A stretch of 64,000 bases of DNA, taken from positions 348,350 to 412,349 of the forward strand of contig NW_005179015.1 in the NCBI RefSeq assembly GCF_000350225.1, read 5' to 3'. The stretch is from Chondrus crispus (lineage: Eukaryota > Rhodophyta > Florideophyceae > Gigartinales > Gigartinaceae). The translations under genes and the position numbers were made by a program. Below the pieces are notes generated by a model that saw nothing but the letters and a program-made list of their open reading frames with translations, had not been told where the DNA came from and searched no databases. Shown piece after piece: positions 43,501 through 52,718 of the stretch (its first letter is position 1; the number at the start of each line of letters is the position of its first letter).

Positions 43501-44531
43501 GGGGCTCCCCTCGGAGAATTCCGCGGCTAGGACCGCGTCCAACGGCATCGCCGTGCGCACCATCGCCCGCGGATGGGGAGTGACGAAGCCAACGACTTGG
43601 TTCTTCGATAGCCTCTTGTCGGCGGACGAGAAGTTCGCCATGAGGACCTTGAACTCTTGCAACGGAGAGATGCGCACCACCCCGTTGGAGAGGGAGAGCC
43701 GATGCTTCGCATATAACTGCGGGTTCGCCTCGAGGACCGAGAGTCCGTTCCGTCCACTTGTGACGTAAACCCAGGTCTGGGTGCCCGCCGGGAGGTTGAC
43801 GGCGCGGGAAACCTTGAGCTTGGGCGAAATCCGCCCCGCTTGCGGGGAATACTCCTGCTCCGTCGGGAGGGGAGGACTGTTCACGGCCCGGGCAGCCGGC
43901 TTGCGGACGATGGGAATTTTTGTGCCATCGTCCAGCTCCACCACTTTGCGTCTTGGGTAAATCGCCTCCACAAACTTGTCGTTGAACTCACGCCCCAAAA
44001 TGACGGGGGCGGCTAACCGTTCACAGACGATGAATGTACACCTCATGGTGCGGTCGCCTAACCGCACTACGAGGGGGATTTTTCCGCTTGTACGCAATGG
44101 TCTCCCATTGGCGTCAGCGATCGACGGGATTTCTCCCGGAATAATCAGCGCTTCCCATCCGGAGGGAAGCGTGTTGGCACGTACGAAATTGGAGCCCGCT
44201 CCTGTATCCAATATTGTGAGCTGGCGCACCAATATCGACGGGGATAATCCAAGGTCTGCGTAGACCTTGTAATTCCGCCGAGACAGCGCAAGCGCTGTCT
44301 CGGGATGGCTAACACCTCTTGCAGGCGGGGGGGTGTTTTTCCGCCAAGGTCGGCGTAAGGTACCGAGCCCTTCGGGGTCGGGGTCTCCCTGGGATAGCCC
44401 AGTGTGTTTGCGGCCGAGTATCCGGTACCGCTTCTCCGTCTCGGGAGGTGTGGACGATTCCGCCTCCTTGGGCGGGGGATCCGGGGACGTGCCCGTGTCC
44501 ACCTCAGCGGCTGCAGGCTGAGGTTCTCCTA
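40474..44531 (-). CDS. pol: pol of inner: protease, RT, RNase H, integrase
   Basis: Open from the slip site at the gag end; there is no ATG, so it is made as gag-pol by -1 frameshift. Order: protease ILDTGAGSNFVRANTLP; RT with YPIPRMDECLDTLGEAKVFS, MPFGLMNAPATFQRML and YLDD; RNase H SLDTDASDAQLGCTLLQ and EKECLAIVWAVQ; integrase finger HYPATSGH...CPDC; core D (AIDILGELPRT), D (LSDNGGQFTS), E (NGQVERFNRT); GPF module. All catalytic residues are present and about 1345 codons have no stop, so the enzymes may be active. The last 35 codons are likely out of frame (see the chromodomain ORF). About 85% like outer by eye. Confidence 0.95.
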
Positions 44532-44538
44532 GTTTTTT
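44502..44538 (-). other. -1 ribosomal frameshift signal of inner
   Basis: On the minus strand gag reads CCA AAA AAC TAG. The heptamer A AAA AAC (44532-44538) is a canonical X XXY YYZ slip word, next to the stop (44529-44531). Eight bases downstream a perfect 7-bp stem CCTCAGC (44517-44523)/GCTGAGG (44502-44508) closes an 8-base loop. Pol is open in the -1 frame. All parts of a classical -1 signal are present at normal spacing. Confidence 0.88.
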
Positions 44539-46706
44539 GGAGGCGAGAGAGCTTCCCCGGGGGGCGGAGGGGTCCTCGTCCCGGTACTCGCACGCGGCGG
44601 CGGGCCGGCGACGGCTTCGGGGTTCAATACCCGGTTCGCCTCGTAACTGAGAAGGGCGACGGCTCGGAGGTACGCCTCCGGAGGCACTCGGCTCTTTTGG
44701 GCCGCGGTCAACTTCCCGTACTGATGGGGTACGAGGGATACATCCTTCACCTTCATGTCGCAGTCGGGGGAAATGTGGTCCCCGACCCGATAACAGGTGA
44801 AGCAGATGATCTGCGGGGACGGAGGTCCCCGCAGATCCTTCTGGTAATTACGGGACGTTTTCCCCGGTGGAAGTCCGCGAAAGGCCTCGGCGGGCTCTCG
44901 AGCGGGTTGATACGGCTTGCGCCGGTCGCCGTAAAACAGCGAGTCTCCGTCGTTGAAGGAGGATTCTTCCGTCGGGAGGGAAGGAGCCCCCCCGGCGAGG
45001 TCACCATCGGTAGCGAAGTAGTTCTCGGCTCCCCGGGCCGTTTGAAAACTGGGAGGGGGGCCGGTCGACGACGACGTGGCGCCATCCAGGGCGGCGAGAA
45101 CCTGTCTAACCGGGCGAGGCTTCCCGAATTCCACGCGGCGCCCCGCCCCGTGCTGGGCCCGGAAAGCATCGCCGTGCGAGCGCGCGTGGGCGATGGTATC
45201 CTCGAACGAGGATCGGGGTCGATCCTCGCGAGCTTGTAACACCAGCGGCTTGATCGCGGGGGTGAGCCCCTCGATGAAGAGGGTCGTCCTCTCGTATGCC
45301 GAGTGCACGTCCCCGCACCTCCCCAGGGCGGTGGACATTCGAGTAGCGTACTCGGTTTCCAGTTCGCCCGGCTTCTGGCGTAGCTCCCTCAATGCCGTGA
45401 GGGCCCGCTCGATCTCGAGGTTCGTCGCATATGTGCGCAACAGCCAATTGACGGCGGCGGCCCAGCTCGCGATCCCCTGAGATTTGCGGTACAGTCCCCG
45501 CTGGGACTCATACGCTTCCTTCGCTGGCGGAGCCAGCAGATGGGGTAGGGCCATCAGGGCCATCGCGTCGGTCATATTGGCGTTGTCAAAATTTTCCTTG
45601 CAGCGAGCCAGGAAACTGATGACCCTGATAGGATCTACCCCGCTGAATTTGTACTCCCCCATGACCACGAGGAGGTACTGCACCCTTTTACGGGTGGTAG
45701 CGTAGACCCGGTCGTCCAGGGTTGGGTCGGTATCCACGAGGCGGTAGGCTCGGTAGTTGCACACACCTCTGAACCGGTGGTTTGTCGGCTTCCAGACAGA
45801 AACCTTTTTCTGTTTGGGGCCGAACGTCGGCGTTGGGGCCGTAAGGGACTCTGACTCGGAGTCGGTCTCCGAGTCAGAGGAGGATGTCGAGGACGGGCTT
45901 GAGTACCCGTCCGGAGGGTGTCCATCCTTTCGTCCTTTGCGACGGTTCGCCTTCCGCTCTTTCCGACTGGGTTTGGACTTTTTTCGTCGTCCACTCCCCT
46001 CGTCGTCTGAGCTTCCCCCTTGATCGGGGTTCTCTCCCCGTAAATTCTGGGAAGGTAAATCACCTTCAAGGTGGATAGGTCCGGCGGAGGCTCCCTCGCG
46101 GGAGGCTCCTGCCGCGGTTCGCGACGCCTGCGGGTTGGCGGAGAATTGGGGTGCGGTCTCCATGGAGGGGACCCGTATCCCCGCGGCTTGCAGCGCCGGC
46201 GTTGTCACGTTGGAAAAGAGCAGGCTCTTATTCAACGGGGGCAACCCCTCAGCGGGAGGGAGAGTCGCTACTCCGACTGTAGTCGGAGGGATTCCAGCAG
46301 CGGAGGCTGATGTTTGCGTCTTCAAGATGGCAATTTCTCGACGGAGGGCCTTGAGTTCCTCCGCCGTGGCGGTCTCCTCTTGCTTACGCAGGATGGCAGC
46401 CTCCTTGGCGCTGGCAGCTATGTCCGCCTGCCAGGCCTTGGTGAGCACGCCTTCCAGGGCGGTTAGGCGATCGCGCTCTCGCGCGGCTTGTACCTCGGCT
46501 TGGGCCGCGATAGTTTCCTCAATAAAAGTCTTGAGGTTTTCTCGCAGCGCCGACGGTTGCGCTGCGAGCTTCTCCGCTACAGTATTGAGCGTGAATCTTT
46601 CCGCTTCTCGGAGGGTCTCGCGACAACTCCGAGTGATCCACGCCGCAACTGGCGGAGGCACGTCTCGAGGACGGGTCTCACGGGACGAATCGGACCCGGA
46701 TACCAT
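44529..46706 (-). CDS. gag: gag of inner
   Basis: 725 codons, ATG at 46706, 86 bases after the primer site. N-terminal helices (about 25-140), Ser/Asp-rich linker (about 275-300), capsid-like core from SGVDPIRVISFLARCKENFD (about 350-490), basic region and zinc-knuckle-like C-x2-C-x5-H-x4-C (CFTCYRVGDHISPDC, about 640-655). One more residue lies between the second Cys and His than in the standard CCHC knuckle; outer keeps the same spacing, so it is a family trait. Forms the particle and packages RNA. Intact. Confidence 0.93.
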   Translation of the reverse strand: MVSGSDSSRETRPRDVPPPVAAWITRSCRETLREAERFTLNTVAEKLAAQPSALRENLKTFIEETIAAQAEVQAARERDRLTALEGVLTKAWQADIAASAKEAAILRKQEETATAEELKALRREIAILKTQTSASAAGIPPTTVGVATLPPAEGLPPLNKSLLFSNVTTPALQAAGIRVPSMETAPQFSANPQASRTAAGASREGASAGPIHLEGDLPSQNLRGENPDQGGSSDDEGSGRRKKSKPSRKERKANRRKGRKDGHPPDGYSSPSSTSSSDSETDSESESLTAPTPTFGPKQKKVSVWKPTNHRFRGVCNYRAYRLVDTDPTLDDRVYATTRKRVQYLLVVMGEYKFSGVDPIRVISFLARCKENFDNANMTDAMALMALPHLLAPPAKEAYESQRGLYRKSQGIASWAAAVNWLLRTYATNLEIERALTALRELRQKPGELETEYATRMSTALGRCGDVHSAYERTTLFIEGLTPAIKPLVLQAREDRPRSSFEDTIAHARSHGDAFRAQHGAGRRVEFGKPRPVRQVLAALDGATSSSTGPPPSFQTARGAENYFATDGDLAGGAPSLPTEESSFNDGDSLFYGDRRKPYQPAREPAEAFRGLPPGKTSRNYQKDLRGPPSPQIICFTCYRVGDHISPDCDMKVKDVSLVPHQYGKLTAAQKSRVPPEAYLRAVALLSYEANRVLNPEAVAGPPPRASTGTRTPPPPGEALSPPKN

Positions 46707-46791
46707 AGCCTTGAGCTTGTCGAAACCTGTTGAAACAGAGATAGAACACCTAGGACCAAAAACGGTAAGGGATAAGGGACACTCCGTAGAC

Positions 46792-46809
46792 TTCTAGGTC
46801 GGGAGACCA
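46792..46809 (-). other. Primer-binding site of inner
   Basis: Minus strand TGGTCTCCCGACCTAGAA, three bases after the 5' LTR. Identical to outer. Confidence 0.72.
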
Positions 46810-46812
46810 AAA

Positions 46813-47514
46813 TGTCGTGCACTGAGGGGGAAGGGGTGGGATCCCCCTCTGGCAGAGCGCGCGCGTTCGGGGGCGCGTGTAGGGGGGTTATCGGGAGACC
46901 ACCCGTAAGGGACCGGTACGGGGCCGGGCGCGAAGCGCAGTAGGGAAAGTAAGGGAAAAAGAGGCAAAACAGAGCCCAGGAGGGGCGGAGCGGTAGGGAC
47001 AGCTGTCGCGCGGAGAGCCGGGCGTGGCGGGACGACGCGCGCGGTAGAGACAGGAGGGAATCGGGACGTAGATGGCTCGCAGGGTACCGTCGTGCGACGG
47101 GGACCGACGCGAGGCTACGACTCCGTTCCAGAAACCCGAGTTGTAGACCCAAAGCTTCGTGAGGATTTACTTCGGGTCGGACGTCGGCTATATACTAGCC
47201 GACGTCGGAGCAATAATTAATTAAACTAAAATTACTAAATTGGACGACGGCGGCGATGGCCGGAGAAACTCCTCTTGGGGAGGTATGACAACCACTACAC
47301 GTGGGAAATGACACGATTAACGTGAGGAATAACACGGGTACACGTGGATAGAACTGTCAGTATTTCGACAGGGCTCCATGGAGCTTACACCCGGACACGA
47401 GCGGGGGTTTGGATACACGGTTACACGTGGTACATATCTCACTTATGCTATTGAGGCATTCCGTGTGGGCTACAGTACAGCACCGCGATTACGCGGGGCG
47501 GTCAGTGCTCTACA
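46813..47514 (-). repeat. 5' LTR of inner
   Basis: 702 bp; differs from 37037-37738 by one base as far as I can see (C at about 47095). Promoter features as in the other copy. Confidence 0.96.
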
Positions 47515-47650
47515 TTACTACCCTCTGTATCAGAGCGCGACCCCTCTCCGCGCGCTGCCGCGCCGCCGGGAGATTGTACGCTGTCCAGGGCGGCCCACTC
47601 CCTGCCGAAATCATGGTTCGCGGGGACGCTCTATTTTTAGAGGGGGGCTG
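47515..47650 (+). other. Resumed 3' end of outer with polypurine tract
   Basis: After TTACT the outer element continues; AGAGGGGGGCTG at 47639-47650 adjoins the 3' LTR. The upstream end of the antisense ORF transcript would start here. Confidence 0.75.
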
Positions 47651-48234
47651 TGTAGAGCACTGTACCGCTACGTTGCATGACAGGACGCGTTGTACACGTG
47701 GTTATACCCCACGTGTATCCGTGTCATACCCCACGTATATCCGTGTCATACCCCACGCATACCCGTGTCATACTCCACGTGTACCCGTGTACCCGTGTAC
47801 CCGTGTCCACCACCACGTGTCGAAGGTTGTCATACCACTCTATTTAGTTGGTTATTATTATTTTGCCGACGGCGACTACTATATACTCGACGTCCGCCCC
47901 AAAGTAAACCACACGAAGCCTTGGGTTCTTTCCGATGTTTCTGGATTCTCGGTAGTGGCCTCGCGCCGGTCCTCGCCCACTCTGTGCGACACCACGCGAG
48001 CCCATCCACTTCCCCGAATCTCCTCTTCCCTAAGCGCGTTCGCTGTCGCTTCGCCCCGCTTACTGCTTGCTACGCTCCGTGTCTTGTTTCTTTCCTACCA
48101 CTCTACCTATCGCACACGCGCGCCCGGACCCCGTTGCCAGTTATCACCGGGTGGTCTCCCGTATCTCACTCACCCCGCGTTCCGAACACGCGTGCTCTGC
48201 CAGAGGCTGACACACGTGGCCTCAGTCTACGACA
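47651..48234 (+). repeat. 3' LTR of outer
   Basis: 584 bp; one more GTACCCGT unit than the 5' copy and about a dozen substitutions. Ends CTACGACA before ATGAA. Confidence 0.95.
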
Positions 48235-48239
48235 ATGAA

Positions 48240-49474
48240 GCGACCGTGAGCGGAAGTTGGGACACAGTTTCTTCGAATCGCATATAAGTACTGCTTTTTG
48301 AGTTGCCTCTAGAGACATGTTGCGCAGAGAAAAGTTCCTTGTTGAGCGCCTGCCGAGCAATTTTGGTGTGGTTGCACATGTGTCGCGCTACAGCTTCGCA
48401 AAAACAGCAAATTAGTGTGGACTGAGGTTCTTTCGTGGATGTTCGGTGGATTCCAACTCGAACTTGGACCAGTATCCAGGTTACCTGTTCCGATTCAGAT
48501 ACTGGGTGCTCCCTAACCACTGCAATGCAACCTTTATGCATTCTCGTAACGTTTGAGTTATCGTTGGAATGTAAATTACCCGAGTCAGCGTCGGACTCCA
48601 GAACAAGTTGCACAAATTACTTCCACTTGTAGTCCGTATCTTTCGATGGGAGACCGAAAACATGCTGAACAAAACTGCGGAAGGCATGAGTATGAGAGCA
48701 GTATGGCTTGAAAACCATGCTTCTCAGATCTTGGAAGCGCGATTGCCCAACGCACGTACATCTTGTGCCCCCATCGTCGTCGATCCAAACACATAACGCA
48801 TGGGAATCACCAGGGTTTCGATCCATGTTTGAGGAATCTCTGCACCTCGGAAGCCGGATAAAGTTGGCCGAGATCCCAATTGCTGTCCCTGGGAGCTTGT
48901 CGATCCGATTTGTTTTTATATCTTGTGAGCATGATCGATTAAAGCTTTCAGAAAGCACTGTCCTTTGAACCGAATCACCCGCAATGGATGACAACAACGC
49001 CAAGGCATTCTTACGACTCTCGCATAAATCCACGAGCATGTGCGCCATTACGACTCTAGTAAGTTCGGCAAACTTTTCGCCATCTCTAATGGAAACTTCC
49101 CGGTGTCGTCCCCCACTGCCATGGTGGATTCCAGTTCTACGCTGCCCGACGGTTTCGAATGTGAACTGCTGCGGCTCACGCGACTCCGATGCATTCATTT
49201 TCGGCACGAGTGAAACAGCAACGATACTAGTCCGCGAACGGTCCCACGTAGGCCCGTCACAGTCGGATGGGCCAAATTCGTTCAATGAGCTTCCCGATTC
49301 ACGGCAAGAAGACCCACCTAGAACTGCATCCACAGAGTTCATCCCTGTGTCTTCGGCCCTCATCAGTGCGCCGCAAGATTGAAGATATTTGGAGTATGAC
49401 ACCAAGTCTGGCATGCCGTTAAAGGCCACCGGGCGGCTATTGGCAATGTTATCAATCCTTCTTCTTTTCGGCAT
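48240..49474 (-). pseudogene. KDZ transposase copy 1, N-terminal half
   Basis: Mirror of 50964-52198. Starts MPKRRRIDNIANSRPVAFNG at 49474 and runs 285 codons to a TAA at 48617-48619, where copy 2 has GAA. The same frame then continues with the SWIM-type cysteines (CFCEAVARHMCNH) up to the LTR insertion at 48239. With the stop and the 22-kb insertion the gene is dead. Other differences from copy 2 in this half are about nine single bases. Confidence 0.88.
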
Positions 49475-50079
49475 TCCTCTATCACAACCAATTCTTAGAT
49501 CAAATAAGCAAAGAGCACTGGTTCCGTGAATGATAATTGTTTGGAGGTTGATCTCGGCAGCGACGATGACCCTGTAACATTACGGGATGCGCGTTCGAAA
49601 TTCGAAGTAGCGAAGTTCAACATTTCAACTTCGATGTGAGCTAAGAGAATTACAGGTAAACGTTACATGTATATTACCGTGGGACACAGACATGCACATT
49701 GTGGCCGCTCAATATGACATATCAAGCAAATGAGATAGATTTGTATGGTACGGTACAGTACGTGTATTTGAGGCATCAAGCAGGGTGACAATGTCTACAG
49801 AAAGAGAGTACAGTGTACAGTATGATACCGGCAGGCATAGTACTTGAGAATGGTTTGTTGAGAATTGATTTGGATCTCAAGGCAAGTTCCGGACAGCGGA
49901 TAATACCGTTTATAACGGCGATATCGATTATCAACGTCATTAGTCTATATATGTGCATCTGCTTCAGGCTTCACTTGGCACCAATATTATTTCCCTGTTT
50001 ATTGCTGTTCACAGGATCGCATGTTGACGGATTCGCCGCCCTACGTGGCCTGCGACGGGCACGCCATTATCTGTAAACG
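48240..50079. repeat. Palindrome arm 1, inner part
   Basis: 1840 bp that mirror 50359-52198. With 24209-26293 the arm totals 3925 bp, exactly the length of arm 2, with no indel. 49475-50079 is the 5' region before the KDZ ORF and holds no supported gene. Confidence 0.93.
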
Positions 50080-50358
50080 TTATACTATACATTTCCGGGC
50101 TCGACATAATTTTTGGGAAATTTTGAACTTCATGATGTAATCGCCCGGGGCACCTCCAGCCAGTTTTTGTAGTATGCAGCTCTAGAAATCATATAAAGCG
50201 GCTCTATCGTGCTGTCCAGACAGCCATGCGTCATCCGGTGCGGCTTCGTGTAGTGGAGCGGTACGCTGCAAGATCTTACATCTCACAACGATTCCCTCCC
50301 ATGAAACTTTCCTGCTAGCAGAAGAGTACGTACAGTACAATCCTACTGTACAGTATGT
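50080..50358. other. 279-bp palindrome spacer
   Basis: Unique sequence between the two arms; the words TATACTATACA and TACTGTACAGTA stand at its ends. No gene. Confidence 0.85.
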
Positions 50359-50963
50359 CGTTTACAGATAATGGCGTGCCCGTCGCAGGCCACGTAGGGC
50401 GGCGAATCCGTCAACATGCGATCCTGTGAACAGCAATAAACAGGGAAATAATATTGGTGCCAATTGAAGCCTGAAGCAGATGCACATATATAGACTAATG
50501 ACGTTGATAATCGATATCGCCGTTATAAACGGTATTATCCGCTGTCCGGAACTTGCCTTGAGATCCAAATCAATTCTCAACAAACCATTCTCAAGTACTA
50601 TGCCTGCCGGTATCATACTGTACACTGTACTCTCTTTCTGTAGACATTGTCACCCTGCTTGATGCCTCAAATACACGTACTGTACCGTACCATACAAATC
50701 TATCTCATTTGCTTGATATGTCATATTGAGCGGCCACAATGTGCATGTCTGTGTCCCACGGTAATATACATGTAACGTTTACCTGTAATTCTCTTAGCTC
50801 ACATCGAAGTTGAAATGTTGAACTTCGCTACTTCGAATTTCGAACGCGCATCCCGTAATGTTACAGGGTCATCGTCGCTGCCGAGATCAACCTCCAAACA
50901 ATTATCATTCACGGAACCAGTGCTCTTTGCTTATTTGATCTAAGAATTGGTTGTGATAGAGGA
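50359..50963 (+). other. 5' region of KDZ copy 2
   Basis: Mirror of 49475-50079. AT-rich; probably promoter and leader of the KDZ ORF. An 87-codon hydrophobic minus ORF (50362-50625) is conserved only because the arms are. Confidence 0.4.
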
Positions 50964-52718
50964 ATGCCGAAAAGAAGAAGGATTGATAACATTGCCAATA
51001 GCCGCCCGGTGGCCTTTAACGGCATGCCAGACTTGGTGTCATACTCCAAATATCTTCAATCTTGCGGCGCACTGATGAGGGCCGAAGACACAGGGATGAA
51101 CTCTGTGGATGCAGTTCTAGGTGGGTCTTCTTGCCGTGAATCGGGAAGCTCATTGAACGAATTTGGCCCATCCGACTGTGACGGGCCTACGTGGGACCGT
51201 TCGCGGACTAGTATCGTTGCTGTTTCACTCGTGCCGAAAATGAATGCATCGGAGTCGCGTGAGCCGCAGCAGTTCACATTCGAAACCGTCGGGCAGCGTA
51301 GAACTGGAATCCACCATGGCAGTGGGGGACGACACCGGGAAGTTTCCATTAGAGATGGCGAAAAGTTTGCCGAACTTACTAGAGTCGTAATGGCGCACAT
51401 GCTCGTGGATTTATGCGAGAGTCGTAAGAATGCCTTGGCGTTGTTGTCATCCATTGCGGGTGATTCGGTTCAAAGGACAGTGCTTTCTGAAAGCTTTAAT
51501 CGATCATGCTCACAAGATATAAAAACAAATCGGATCGACAAGCTCCCAGGGACAGCAATTGGGATCTCGGCCAACTTTATCCGGCTTCCGAGGTGCAGAG
51601 ATTCCTCAAACATGGATCGAAACCCGGGTGATTCCTATGCGTTATGTGTTTGGATCGACGACGATGGGGGCACAAGATGTACGTGCGTTGGGCAATCGCG
51701 CTTCCAAGATCTGAGAAGCATGGTTTTCAAGCCATACTGCTCTCATACTCATGCCTTCCGCAGTTTTGTCCAGCATGTTTTCGGTCTCGCATCGAAAGAT
51801 ACGGACTACAAGTGGAAGGAATTTGTGCAACTTGTTCTGGAGTCCGACGCTGACTCGGGTAATTTACATTCCAACGATAACTCAAACGTTACGAGCATGC
51901 ATAAAGGTTGCATTGCAGTGGTTAAGGAGCACCCAGTATCTGAATCGGAACAAGTAACCTGGATACCGGTCCAAGTTCGAGTTCGAATCCACCGAACATC
52001 CACGAAAGAACCTCAGTCCACACTAATTTGCTGTTTTTGCGAAGCTGTAGCGCGACACATGTGCAACCACACCAAAATTGCTCGGCAGGCGCTCAACAAG
52101 GAACTTTTCTCTGCGCAACATGTCTCTAGAGGCAACTCAAAAAGCAGTACTTATATGCGATTCGAAGAAACTGTGTCCCAACTTCCGCTCACGGTCGCTT
52201 CATGCCCCAGATCAACAAAATTGGACTTTGATGCGGATGAAGTTGTCCGGCAGGGAGGAACAGTGATCGTGCCATCCCCGACAGTTTGTACATACTGTGG
52301 GGCATCCCGGGGCTCAGCATATATCAATGGACGGAGGGGTGTGTTTATGTCTAGCTACAGACCTTGCAAACTTAACGTACGCACCTTTCGGTGTCAAAAC
52401 TCAACTTGTGGACGGGACGTTTCTGCTGACGGAAGAGAACATTGCATGACCTTCGAGAGTATAACCACCGGAATTACACATATAGCAATGAGACAGACGT
52501 GCGAAGGTGTGGTTCTTGGAAGCGGGACTCTCACAGCGAGGTTACAAGAATTATTGAAGAAGCATGTTACATCTCGAAATGCGGGTATCGGTGACCACTC
52601 GGTGGAACCTCGTTCTGTCAAAACCTTGCTTCGTGTATGTGTTCTTGGTATGCATCTCATGACAAAAGATCCACCATCTCAGTTCTTCACATGTACGACC
52701 TGTCAACCGCTGATATAG
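50964..52718 (+). CDS. KDZ transposase copy 2, N-terminal ORF with SWIM and CxC-type zinc domains
   Basis: 584 codons from MPKRRRIDN (basic, nuclear-signal-like). A SWIM zinc finger C357-x-C359-x7-C367-x-H369 and a Cys-rich domain from C442/C445 (CTYCGASRGSAYINGRRG ... FRCQNSTCGRDVSADGREHC) match the CxC clusters described with KDZ transposases. These fingers should bind transposon DNA. The ORF overlaps the next one (52637) in another frame; both arms share the overlap, so the frame change is older than the duplication, or is an intron. The last about 10 codons are probably not real. Confidence 0.8.
   Translation: MPKRRRIDNIANSRPVAFNGMPDLVSYSKYLQSCGALMRAEDTGMNSVDAVLGGSSCRESGSSLNEFGPSDCDGPTWDRSRTSIVAVSLVPKMNASESREPQQFTFETVGQRRTGIHHGSGGRHREVSIRDGEKFAELTRVVMAHMLVDLCESRKNALALLSSIAGDSVQRTVLSESFNRSCSQDIKTNRIDKLPGTAIGISANFIRLPRCRDSSNMDRNPGDSYALCVWIDDDGGTRCTCVGQSRFQDLRSMVFKPYCSHTHAFRSFVQHVFGLASKDTDYKWKEFVQLVLESDADSGNLHSNDNSNVTSMHKGCIAVVKEHPVSESEQVTWIPVQVRVRIHRTSTKEPQSTLICCFCEAVARHMCNHTKIARQALNKELFSAQHVSRGNSKSSTYMRFEETVSQLPLTVASCPRSTKLDFDADEVVRQGGTVIVPSPTVCTYCGASRGSAYINGRRGVFMSSYRPCKLNVRTFRCQNSTCGRDVSADGREHCMTFESITTGITHIAMRQTCEGVVLGSGTLTARLQELLKKHVTSRNAGIGDHSVEPRSVKTLLRVCVLGMHLMTKDPPSQFFTCTTCQPLI

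Larger units (their letters stand above)
37037..47514 (-). mobile_element. LTR retrotransposon 'inner' (Ty3/Gypsy), young, minus strand
   Basis: 10478 bp with 702-bp LTRs that differ at a single site by eye (37311-type G versus C), intact gag, a 1342-codon open pol, chromodomain, hairpin array and polypurine tract, and TTACT duplications. It is a sister family of outer (same primer site, closely similar gag and pol) but lacks the antisense ORF. The near-identical LTRs indicate recent insertion. The only visible defect is the frame change before the chromodomain. Confidence 0.96.
26294..48234 (+). mobile_element. LTR retrotransposon 'outer' (Ty3/Gypsy), with 'inner' nested in it
   Basis: TG...CA LTRs at 26294-26869 and 47651-48234 flank gag, pol, a hairpin array, an antisense ORF and a polypurine tract, with perfect 5-bp target duplications ATGAA. 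Subtracting inner (37037-47514) and its duplicated TTACT leaves 11458 bp. The LTRs differ at about a dozen sites plus one 8-bp unit, so this is an older insertion than inner. It interrupts KDZ copy 1. Confidence 0.96.

Noticed and set aside
49813..50625. Mirrored 87-codon hydrophobic ORFs facing the palindrome spacer
   Set aside because: Conserved only because the arms are near-identical; no domain and no independent support.
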